Both the position numbers and the translations under genes were made by a program. 40,710 nt of DNA from Pseudomonadota bacterium (GTDB taxonomy: Bacteria; Pseudomonadota; Gammaproteobacteria; Xanthomonadales; Rhodanobacteraceae): assembly GCA_021793575.1 (NCBI GenBank), contig JAJYSM010000028.1:1-40710 (forward strand), given 5' to 3'. The notes beneath the pieces were generated by a model, which saw nothing but the letters and a program-made list of their open reading frames with translations, was not told the DNA's origin and made no database searches. Below are positions 33,933-40,710 of this stretch, piece after piece. Position 1 is the stretch's first letter. Each line of letters starts with the position of its first letter.

Positions 33933-34477
33933 CAGCGTTCTCCCAAGAGTTTGCGCAGCAGGCTGCGGGCACGGTGCAGCTGCGCCTTGGAGGTGCCCGC
34001 CGCCATGCCCAGCGCATGGCCGATCTCGTCATGCCGCCAGCCTTCGATGTCGTGCAGCACCAGCACGGCGCGCGCACGCGGCGGCAGCTGGCCGATGGCG
34101 CGCTGCAGCTCCTCGCGCTCGGCGGCGCAGAACGGCAGCTGGCCGGGATCGGGCAACCGCTCGTCGTCCCGCATGCTGACCGGGTCGGCGCCGCGGGCGC
34201 GGATGTCCATCAGCGCCACGTTCACCGCCAGCCGGTACAGCCAGGTGCCGAACGCGCTCTCGTGGCGGAAGCCGGGGAGTTTCTGCCAGGCGCGCACGAA
34301 GGCGTCCTGGGTCAGGTCCTCGGCGCGCGCGTGATCGTAGCCGGCCAGCCGATAAACCGCGCCATGCACGCGGCCCACGTGCAGCCGGTACAGCCGCTGG
34401 AACGCATGGCGATCACCGGCGGCGGCGGCGCGCACGTCGTCGGCATCATCGGCTTCTGCGGCAGTCGCAGAGCGCAT
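33932..34477 (-). CDS. ECF-subfamily RNA polymerase sigma factor
   Basis: A 181-residue sigma factor. Region 2 is ETPM-independent: FQRLYRLHVGRVHGAVYRLA, then AEDLTQDAFVRAWQKLPGFR and GTWLYRLAVNVALMDIRARG, which bind core polymerase and the -10. Region 4 is LPPRARAVLVLHDIEGWRHD, EIGHALGMAAGTSKAQLHRA, the -35-binding helix-turn-helix. ATG 34477 has GGAAA seven bases upstream; ATG 34510 would add 11 residues and lacks a good site. It is the first gene of a three-gene minus-strand operon with a putative anti-sigma factor and a DUF4097-like protein. The -10/-35 it recognises cannot be told from one operon. Confidence 0.92.
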   Translation of the reverse strand: MRSATAAEADDADDVRAAAAGDRHAFQRLYRLHVGRVHGAVYRLAGYDHARAEDLTQDAFVRAWQKLPGFRHESAFGTWLYRLAVNVALMDIRARGADPVSMRDDERLPDPGQLPFCAAEREELQRAIGQLPPRARAVLVLHDIEGWRHDEIGHALGMAAGTSKAQLHRARSLLRKLLGER

Positions 34478-34574
34478 GGGTGTTTCCGGCTTGGGGCGGA
34501 CGGCAATCATCTTGCCAGCTTCGATGCAGCAGCGCGCCAAAGCGTTTGGATGCCGGCTGCCGATGCTCAGCCCG

Positions 34575-36356
34575 TCAGCCGCTGGCCTGGCGCCGCGGCT
34601 GCTCGGCAGCCTCGACCAGCGCCTGCGCGATGCGCTGCTGCTCGACGCGCAGACGCTCGGGCAGGCGCGGGGCGAAGGTTTCCAGATAATCGCCGATCGC
34701 GGCCAGCTCGTCCTGCCAGCCGGCGTGATCCACCTCGAGCAGCTCGTCGAGCCAGGCCGGTTCCAGCGCCAGTCCATCCAGCTTCAGTTCGCCGTCGGCC
34801 GGCAGGATGCCGATCGGCCTGTCGACGCCGGTGGCGCGGCCCTCGATGCGCTCGATCATCCATTCGAGCACGCGCAGGTTGTCGCCGTAGCCGGGCCACA
34901 GGAACTGGCCGTTGCTGCCCTTGCGGAACCAGTTGACGTGGAAAATTTTCGGCAGCTTCGCACCGGGCCGGTCGAAGGCCAGCCAGTGCGCGAAGTAGTC
35001 GCCGAAGTGGTAGCCGCAGAACGGCTTCATCGCCATCGAGTCGCGCCGCAGCACGCCGACTGCGCCGGTGGCGGCGGCGGTGGTTTCCGAGCCCATCGCG
35101 GCGCCCATCAGCACGCCGTGGGCCCAGTCGCGCGCTTCCATCACCAGCGGCAGCAGGGCGGGCCGGCGGCCGCCGAACACAATCGCGCTGATCGGCACGC
35201 CCGCGGGCGCCTCGGCCTGCGCCGACCAGGTGGGACACTGCCTCGCGCTGACCGTGAAGCGCGAGTTGGGATGCGCGGCCGGGCCATTCGCCGGATCGTA
35301 CGCACGCCCCTGCCAGTCGCTGACCGGCGTGCCGGGCAGGCCTTCCCACCACGGCTGGTTGTCGGCGGTGACGGCGACGTTGGTGAAGATGGTGTCGTGC
35401 GAGATGCTCCTCATGGCATTGTGGTTGGTGGCGTCGCTGGTGCCCGGTGCCACGCCGAAGAAACCGGATTCCGGGTTGATCGCATGCAGGCGGCCGTCCG
35501 TGCCCGGGCGCATCCAGCAGATGTCGTCGCCCACTGTCCACACCTTCCAGCCATCGCGCAGGTAACCTTCCGGCGGAATCAGCATCGACAGGTTGGTCTT
35601 GCCGCAGGCGGACGGGAACGCGGCGGCAATGTAATGCGTCTCGCCCAGCGGGTTCTCGATGCCGACGATCAGCATGTGCTCGGCCAGCCAGCCCTCGGCG
35701 CGGGCCTGGTGGCTGGCGATGCGCAGCGCGTGGCATTTCTTGCCCAGCAGTGCGTTGCCGCCATAACCGGAGCCGTAGGACTTGATCAGCAGTTCGTCGG
35801 GGAAGTGCATGATGAAGCGGCGCTCGGGATCCAGTTCGCCGATGGAATGCAGGCCGCGCACGAACCGGCCCTCGCGCTCGATGCGCGCCTGCGCGGCGGC
35901 GCCCATGCGCGTCATGATGCGCATGTTGGCCACCACGTAGGGGCTGTCGGTGAGCTCCACGCCGCAGCGCGCCAGCGGCGAGTCGATCGGTCCCATGCAG
36001 TAGGGAATCACGTAGAGGGTGCGGCCTGCCATGCAGCCGTCGAACAGGGCGTCGATCTTCGCGTGGGCGGCGGCCGGATCCATCCAGTGATTGTTCGGGC
36101 CGCTGTCTTCCTGCTGCGGATGGCAGACAAAGGTCAGATGCTCGACGCGCGCCACGTCCGACGGGTGCGAACGGTGCAGGTAACAGCCCGGATGGGTCTG
36201 CTGGTTCAGCTCGATCAGGTCGCCGGTCTGCAGCATCTGCTGCACCAGCGCCTGGTATTCGGCATCCGAACCGTCGCACCAGTGGATCTGTGCGGGGCGG
36301 GTCAGCACCGCCACCTCGTCCACCCACTGCTGCAGCGCCGCCAGCTTGCTCGCCAT
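34575..36356 (-). CDS. pckG: Phosphoenolpyruvate carboxykinase (GTP)
   Basis: PckG converts oxaloacetate and GTP to phosphoenolpyruvate, the entry to gluconeogenesis. The 593-residue product has the GTP-PEPCK landmarks: YVIPYCMGPIDSPLARCGVE, KSYGSGYGGNALLGKKCHAL, the kinase-1a P-loop with reactive Cys (FPSACGKTNLSML, Cys near residue 251), DDICWMRPGTDGRLHAINPE and FVHVNWFRKG-like FHVNWFRKGSNGQFLWPGYG. AGAGGA precedes ATG 36356 by about five bases, a very good site; the frame stays open upstream to 36455 without family resemblance. It is monocistronic, with a TetR gene next upstream on the same strand. Confidence 0.97.
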   Translation of the reverse strand: MASKLAALQQWVDEVAVLTRPAQIHWCDGSDAEYQALVQQMLQTGDLIELNQQTHPGCYLHRSHPSDVARVEHLTFVCHPQQEDSGPNNHWMDPAAAHAKIDALFDGCMAGRTLYVIPYCMGPIDSPLARCGVELTDSPYVVANMRIMTRMGAAAQARIEREGRFVRGLHSIGELDPERRFIMHFPDELLIKSYGSGYGGNALLGKKCHALRIASHQARAEGWLAEHMLIVGIENPLGETHYIAAAFPSACGKTNLSMLIPPEGYLRDGWKVWTVGDDICWMRPGTDGRLHAINPESGFFGVAPGTSDATNHNAMRSISHDTIFTNVAVTADNQPWWEGLPGTPVSDWQGRAYDPANGPAAHPNSRFTVSARQCPTWSAQAEAPAGVPISAIVFGGRRPALLPLVMEARDWAHGVLMGAAMGSETTAAATGAVGVLRRDSMAMKPFCGYHFGDYFAHWLAFDRPGAKLPKIFHVNWFRKGSNGQFLWPGYGDNLRVLEWMIERIEGRATGVDRPIGILPADGELKLDGLALEPAWLDELLEVDHAGWQDELAAIGDYLETFAPRLPERLRVEQQRIAQALVEAAEQPRRQASG

Positions 36357-36481
36357 CGCTTTCCTCTCTGGTCTTGCCGTAAAAAAGAGCAGGAACGGTA
36401 GTTTGCGATTACTGGCATTGCAAGGTGGGACGCAGCAACGGCACCCGCTCACCATCGCGGCGCGCGTGTGCCAGCAAAGGG

Positions 36482-37060
36482 TTACGCGGGAATCAGGGTG
36501 GCGATCATGTGCTCCACGTAGGCATCGAACTCCTCGTGGTTGATGCGCGGCAGGCCGAGGGTGAAATTCAGCTGCAGGAAGCCGACGTAAGCGGCGTAGG
36601 TCAGCCGCGCCCGATTGAGCGCCTGCGGCGGCGGCAGGCCGGCTTCGCGGTACGCGGTGGTGAGGAAATCCATCCGTCGCTGCGACACCCGCGCCATCAC
36701 CGGCACCACCTGCGGATGATCGAGCGCCTTCAGCAGCGCGGCGTACACGCGATGCGACTGCAGCTCGTGGGCCACCCGGCGAAACAGCTCGGGCAGACGC
36801 TCGCGCGGGTCGGCGATCAGCTCGATCTGGCTGAAAATCTCGCGTTCACCGTGCTGCTCCCAGCGTTCCAGGGTGGCGTTGAGTAGCGCCTCACGGGTAC
36901 GGAAATGCCAGTAGAAGCTGCCCTTGGTTACGCCCAACTGGCGTGCCAGCGCTTCCACCGCCACGGCGCCGACGCCCTGATCGGCGATCAACTGCATGGC
37001 GGCCAGCTCCCAGTCCTCGGCGGAAAGGCGGGTGCGTTCGGGTTTGCTGCTCACATTCAT
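36482..37060 (-). CDS. TetR-family transcriptional regulator
   Basis: A 192-residue regulator. The N-terminal helix-turn-helix spans AAMQLIADQGVGAVAVEALA and RQLGVTKGSFYWHFRTREAL (residues about 22-62). The C-terminal ligand domain (from about 65) is not assignable. ATG 37060 is chosen because the DNA-binding domain follows at a normal distance; the frame is open to 37132. It is divergent from an alpha/beta hydrolase and acyl-CoA dehydrogenase pair, so it probably controls that fatty-acid or ester pathway. An imperfect palindrome, GTATGGTACCGATAC (37065-37079), lies right before its start codon and could be its operator. Confidence 0.92.
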   Translation of the reverse strand: MNVSSKPERTRLSAEDWELAAMQLIADQGVGAVAVEALARQLGVTKGSFYWHFRTREALLNATLERWEQHGEREIFSQIELIADPRERLPELFRRVAHELQSHRVYAALLKALDHPQVVPVMARVSQRRMDFLTTAYREAGLPPPQALNRARLTYAAYVGFLQLNFTLGLPRINHEEFDAYVEHMIATLIPA

Positions 37061-37064
37061 CAGC

Positions 37065-37079
37065 GTATGGTACCGATAC
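37065..37079. promoter_or_regulatory. Candidate TetR operator
   Basis: GTATGGTACCGATAC has outer arms GTAT and ATAC and an inner GGTACC, four bases before the TetR ATG on the minus strand. Position fits autorepression. Sequence evidence only. Confidence 0.4.
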
Positions 37080-37163
37080 CCTGCCGCTTTGTAATGTGTG
37101 ACCGTGGCAGTCGCTGCCCTCGCAGCGGCCATGTGACGGTCGTCCGGCCCAGCGGTGGCGCGC

Positions 37164-37193
37164 TTGACGTCAGCGACTCGACCGATCCATACT
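37164..37193 (+). promoter_or_regulatory. Promoter of the hydrolase-fadE pair, probably leaderless
   Basis: TTGACG (37164-37169), an 18-base spacer and CATACT (37188-37193). The hydrolase ATG is at 37201, seven bases after the -10, so transcription would start at or near the A of ATG. No Shine-Dalgarno is present. Confidence 0.55.
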
Positions 37194-37200
37194 CATCCGT

Positions 37201-38100
37201 ATGGTTACCGAAGACTACATCCAAGACAGCATCACCCGTTTCCCGGTGGCTGATCTCAGCCTGGCGGTGCAGACGCGCAACCCTGCCGGCGCACCGGTGT
37301 TGCTGTTCGCGCATGGTTTTGGCCAGACCCGCGGCGCCTGGAACGGCGCCGCGGTCTCGCTGGCCGTGGCCGGCTGCCGTTGCGTGACCTTCGACAGCCG
37401 CGGCCACGGTGAAAGCGATCGCGTGGGTTCGGGTGACTACCACCTGGAACAGTTCGCCGACGACCTGCTGCGACTTGCCCGTGCCCAGCCGCAGCCGCCG
37501 GTGCTGGTGGGCGCCTCGATGGGCGGCCTGCTCGGGCTGATGATTGCCGGTGAAGTACGTCCCGCGCCGTTTTCTGCGCTGGTGCTGGTCGATATCACGC
37601 CGCGGTGGGAGACCGCCGGGGTGGAGCGCATTCTCGCCTTCATGCAGGCGCATCCGGACGGCTTTGCCGACTACGCCGAAGCGGCCGAGCGGATCGCCGG
37701 CTACCTGCCGCAACGACGCGAGCGCAAGAGCGAGCAGCAGCTGCGCCCGCTGCTGCGCGAGGGTGCCGATGGCCGATTGCGCTGGCATTGGGATCCGGCA
37801 CTGCTGACCGGCGTGGTGCGCGAGAGCGAGCGCTACCAGCCGCAGCTGCAAACCGCCGCGGCGAAGGTGGACGTGCCGGTGCTGCTGCTCTCGGGCGCGC
37901 GCAGCGACGTGGTGTCGCGTGCCACCGTGGAAGAGTTCCTGCAACTGGTGCCGCATGCGCAACATGTGGAACTGGCTGATGCCACGCACATGGTGGCGGG
38001 CGACGTCAACGATGCGTTTACGCGCGAAGTGGTTCGCTTCGTGCAGAGTCTGGATTCACCCGTGGTCCGGCAGCGTGCCGGTGCTGTTCAATCGCAATGA
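37201..38100 (+). CDS. Alpha/beta-fold hydrolase
   Basis: A 299-residue hydrolase. Oxyanion and core motifs: LLFAHGFGQTRGAWNG, then FDSRGHGESDRVGSGDY. Nucleophile S106 is in VLVGASMGGLLGL, the acid is probably the Asp of SGARSDVVS, and H263 lies in ADATHMVAGDVNDAF. It resembles ester and lactone hydrolases of the MhpC/BioH type; the substrate cannot be named. ATG 37201 has no Shine-Dalgarno but follows a -10 by seven bases, so the mRNA may be leaderless. It is followed by the FadE-type gene after nine bases and is divergent from a TetR gene, which suggests a role in acyl-ester breakdown before beta-oxidation. Confidence 0.9.
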   Translation: MVTEDYIQDSITRFPVADLSLAVQTRNPAGAPVLLFAHGFGQTRGAWNGAAVSLAVAGCRCVTFDSRGHGESDRVGSGDYHLEQFADDLLRLARAQPQPPVLVGASMGGLLGLMIAGEVRPAPFSALVLVDITPRWETAGVERILAFMQAHPDGFADYAEAAERIAGYLPQRRERKSEQQLRPLLREGADGRLRWHWDPALLTGVVRESERYQPQLQTAAAKVDVPVLLLSGARSDVVSRATVEEFLQLVPHAQHVELADATHMVAGDVNDAFTREVVRFVQSLDSPVVRQRAGAVQSQ

Positions 38101-38109
38101 GGTGCTGAG

Positions 38110-40581
38110 ATGTCCATCCTGTTGACCCTGCTGGCGGCACTGGTGGCCACCGGTGCCTGTGCCTATCACCGCAGCAGCCTGCGCACCTGGGCCATCGCCA
38201 CGCTGGCGACCACCCTGGTGGTGGGCCTGCTGACGCATGCGTTGTGGACGATGGTGATCCTGCTGATCCTCGAGTCGGCGATTGCCGTGCCGCTGCTGCT
38301 GGTGAATTTCCGTCGCCGGCAGATCAGCGCGCCGCTGCTGCAGCTGTTCGCCAGGGCCACCCCGAAACTGTCCGACACCGAGCAGACCGCGCTGGAGGCC
38401 GGCACGGTCGGTTTCGAGGGCGAATTGTTTTCCGGCAAGCCGGACTGGCATCAGCTGCTGAAGCAGCCCAGGCCCGAGCTGAGCGTGGAGGAGCAGGCCT
38501 TCCTCGACGGCCCGGTGGAGGAACTCTGCGGCATGCTCGACGACTGGCAGATCACCCACGAGCTGGCCGATTTGCCGCCGAATATCTGGGCATTCCTCAA
38601 GCAGCACAAGTTCTTCGGCATGATCATTCCCAAGCGCTACAACGGGCTGGAATTTTCCGCATTGGCGCATTCTGCAGTGCTGCAGAAACTGGCCACGATG
38701 TCGGCTACGGCCGCCTCCACCGTGGCCGTGCCCAACTCGCTCGGGCCGGCCGAGCTGCTGCTGCATTACGGCAGCGAGGAGCAGAAAAACCACTACCTGC
38801 CGCGGCTCGCGGTGGGCGAGGAGATTCCCTGCTTCGCCCTCACCGGCCCATACGCCGGCTCCGATGCCACCTCGATTCCCGACTTCGGCATCGTCTGCCG
38901 GCAGAGCGTCGACGGCGTTGATACGCTGGGCATCCGGCTCACCTTCGACAAGCACTACATCACGCTGGCACCCATCGCCACCGTGGTCGGGCTGGCGTTC
39001 CGCATGTACGACCCGGAGCACCTGCTGGGCGAGAAAGAGGATCTGGGCATCACCCTGGCGCTCTTGCCGCGCGCGACGCCGGGCCTGCAGCTCGGTCGCC
39101 GCCATCTCCCGCTGAACGTGCCGTTCCAGAACGGGCCGGTGCGCGGCAAGGACGTGTTCGTGCCGCTGTCCACGCTGATCGGTGGCCCGCACATGGCCGG
39201 TCACGGCTGGCGCATGCTGGTGGAGTGCCTGTCGGTCGGCCGCGCCATCTCGCTGCCGTCCAATGCCACCGGCGCCGTGCGCGCCGCGGTGGCGTCGGTG
39301 GGTGCCTACGCGCGCATGCGCAAGCAGTTCGGACTGGCGATCGCCCGCTTCGAGGGCGTGGAGGAGGCCTTGGCGCGCATCGGCGGCCTGACCTATGCCA
39401 CCGCCGCGTTGTCGCGCGCCACGGCCGCCGCGGTCGATCGCGGCGAGAAGCCGGCGGTGCCGTCGGCGATCGCGAAGTACCACGCTACCGAATGGGGCCG
39501 CCAGGTGGCATCCGACGCGATGGACGTGCTGGGTGGCAAGGGCGTGCAGCTCGGCCCGAAGAATTACGCCGGCCGCGCCTGGCAGGGCGTGCCGATCGCG
39601 ATCACGGTGGAGGGCGCCAACATCATGACGCGCAGTCTGATGATCTTCGGCCAGGGCGCGATCCGCTGCCATCCTTACGTGCTGAAGGAGATGCAGGCGC
39701 TGGCGATCACCGACCGCGGCGAGCAGCTGCGCACCTTCGACCGCCTGCTGTTCGGCCATCTCGGCTTTGGCATCTCCAACGCCGTGCGCAGCTTCGTGCT
39801 GGGCCTGACCGGCTCGCGCCTGGGCGAGAGCGCCGGGGATGCGTACACGCGCCGCTACTACCGCAAGCTCGATCGCTACTCCGCCGCGCTGGCGCTGTGC
39901 GCTGACGTGTTCATGGGCGTGCTGGGCGGCAAGCTGAAGTTCAAGGAGAAGCTGTCGGCGCGGTTGGGTGACGTGCTCAGCTATCTCTACATCGCCAGCG
40001 CAATGCTCAAGCGCTACGAGGACACCGGCCGGCCGGAGGCGGATCGTCCGCTGCTGGCGTGGGCTTTCCACGAGTGCGTGTGGCAGATGCAGAGCGCACT
40101 GGACGGCGCCATCCGCAACTTTCCGGTGCGCCCGGTGGCGTGGTTGCTGCACCTGCTGGTGTTCCCGTTCGGCCGGCGCGAAGTGCCGCCGTCCGATCGC
40201 CTGGGCCGGCGCGTGGCCGCCCTGATCACCGCCCCCAGCGAGGCGCGTGACCGCCTGCTGGAATGGGTCTACCTGAGCCCGACGGCGAACAACACCGTCG
40301 GCCGCATGAACGCCTTGCTGCCCGACGTGATCCAGGCCGAGCCGGTCGAGCGCAAGTTCGTGAAGGCGCAGAAGTCAGGCCAGTTCAAGGCGTACGACTA
40401 CGTCGGCCAGCTGGTCGAGGCCAGGCAGGCCGGGGTGATCTCGCCGGCCGAGTTCGAGCTGCTCAAGCGCGTGCGCGAGAACGTGTTCGAATTCATCTCG
40501 GTGGACGACTTCGACCCGGCCGAGCTGCGCGCCGCCGTGATCCGCGGCGCGCAGCCGACCAAGCTGGCTTCGGCGGCCTAG
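38110..40581 (+). CDS. fadE: FadE-type acyl-CoA dehydrogenase
   Basis: FadE catalyses the first step of fatty acid beta-oxidation, oxidising acyl-CoA to trans-2-enoyl-CoA with FAD. The 823-residue product is the long, membrane-associated type (E. coli FadE is 814). It has N-terminal hydrophobic helices (residues 2-18 and 28-67), then the ACAD core: FFGMIIPKRYNGLEFSALAH, CFALTGPYAGSDATSIPDFG, GRAISLPSNATGAVRAAVAS, RKQFGLAIARFEGVEEALAR and VLGGKGVQLGPKNYAGRAWQ. The C-terminal 250 residues are the FadE-specific extension (DUF1974). GAGGTG lies five bases before ATG 38110, nine bases after the hydrolase stop. Control by the divergent TetR gene is inferred. Confidence 0.94.
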   Translation: MSILLTLLAALVATGACAYHRSSLRTWAIATLATTLVVGLLTHALWTMVILLILESAIAVPLLLVNFRRRQISAPLLQLFARATPKLSDTEQTALEAGTVGFEGELFSGKPDWHQLLKQPRPELSVEEQAFLDGPVEELCGMLDDWQITHELADLPPNIWAFLKQHKFFGMIIPKRYNGLEFSALAHSAVLQKLATMSATAASTVAVPNSLGPAELLLHYGSEEQKNHYLPRLAVGEEIPCFALTGPYAGSDATSIPDFGIVCRQSVDGVDTLGIRLTFDKHYITLAPIATVVGLAFRMYDPEHLLGEKEDLGITLALLPRATPGLQLGRRHLPLNVPFQNGPVRGKDVFVPLSTLIGGPHMAGHGWRMLVECLSVGRAISLPSNATGAVRAAVASVGAYARMRKQFGLAIARFEGVEEALARIGGLTYATAALSRATAAAVDRGEKPAVPSAIAKYHATEWGRQVASDAMDVLGGKGVQLGPKNYAGRAWQGVPIAITVEGANIMTRSLMIFGQGAIRCHPYVLKEMQALAITDRGEQLRTFDRLLFGHLGFGISNAVRSFVLGLTGSRLGESAGDAYTRRYYRKLDRYSAALALCADVFMGVLGGKLKFKEKLSARLGDVLSYLYIASAMLKRYEDTGRPEADRPLLAWAFHECVWQMQSALDGAIRNFPVRPVAWLLHLLVFPFGRREVPPSDRLGRRVAALITAPSEARDRLLEWVYLSPTANNTVGRMNALLPDVIQAEPVERKFVKAQKSGQFKAYDYVGQLVEARQAGVISPAEFELLKRVRENVFEFISVDDFDPAELRAAVIRGAQPTKLASAA

Positions 40582-40710
40582 CCGGTGTTACGTCCGTCGA
40601 AGTCCGAGGGCCGATGGCCTCTGACGCCCCGAGTTCTTTCAGGGCGTTCATGAGAACCGCTCCCAGCGCAGCCTGGGACGAAGTGCCAACAAGATAGGCC
40701 GGTGCTCCTT

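Noticed and set aside
37166-37173. TGACGTCA in the hydrolase promoter as a Met box
   Set aside because: Six of eight matches, no second octamer beside it, and it is explained by the -35 TTGACG.
38056-40152. Long minus-strand open frame antisense to fadE
   Set aside because: His/Gln/Arg-rich translation without motifs; fadE on the plus strand is unmistakable. The same holds for the antisense frame over cysNC (10830-12866).
40582-40710. Start of another gene at the right edge
   Set aside because: No start codon with a ribosome binding site and no family-like translation in the last 129 bases.

Overview
The window is GC-rich, densely coded chromosomal DNA. Its protein families point to a gammaproteobacterium of the Xanthomonadales (Lysobacterales), most likely Rhodanobacteraceae (Rhodanobacter, Dyella or Frateuria type). 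The grounds are a fused CysN-CysC, a MetJ-type repressor domain, GTP-dependent PEP carboxykinase, a long FadE-type acyl-CoA dehydrogenase and REP-like palindromes with a GTGGGAGCG core. I assign the taxon by inference, without a database search. Most genes are housekeeping. I see no prophage, integrase, transposase, CRISPR array or defence island.

Layout. 1-659: end of a window-truncated SLC13-type permease (minus). 873-3904: trmB and a secreted FecR/DUF6600-like protein (minus). 4149-5671: tRNA-Gly(CCC), a retropepsin-like protease and rimK. 5672-8096: a regulatory leader, then a two-component pair. 8264-9661: an amidase-signature enzyme. 9796-12725: MetJ-type operator and cysD-cysNC (sulfate activation), followed by an overlapping AlkB-like gene. 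13420-15126: gcvT, gcvH and a long hairpin. 15127-16311: an AT-rich regulatory region and a MetJ domain fused to a histone-H1-like lysine tail. 16696-17721: a TonB-like protein. 17825-21720: a penicillin-binding-type serine hydrolase (minus), then lemA and an M48 protease (plus). 21856-24826: divergent GMC oxidoreductase and transporter. 24866-28332: CBS protein, family 2 glycosyltransferase, mtgA (all minus) and hslO. 28434-31337: GAF-GAF-GGDEF-EAL protein. 31583-32494: unknown exported protein. 32558-34477: ECF sigma factor, putative anti-sigma factor and DUF4097-like exported protein (minus). 34575-36356: pckG (minus). 36482-40581: TetR regulator divergent from an alpha/beta hydrolase-fadE pair.

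The most interesting signal is a possible sulfur/methionine circuit. The 169-residue protein at 15802-16311 has a near-complete MetJ ribbon-helix-helix core (residues 1-77), with the base-reading Lys and Thr conserved. It lacks the usual MetJ C-terminal part and carries instead an Ala/Lys-rich tail typical of bacterial H1-like proteins. Tandem 8-bp Met boxes (consensus AGACGTCT) lie upstream of this gene (15632-15647) and upstream of cysD (9796-9811). Together they suggest a self-regulated repressor that also controls sulfate activation and may act as a nucleoid protein. The tail begins at an in-frame ATG (16036) that could also give a free H1-like protein.

Other structures worth attention: two copies of a small element with terminal inverted repeats, whose ends provide the stop codons of two unrelated genes (26403-26584, 28343-28436); an intrinsic terminator inside the leader of the two-component operon, downstream of 11-bp-phased TAAC repeats; two perfect 22-bp hairpins without a U-tract at gene ends; and a probable leaderless promoter for the alpha/beta hydrolase.
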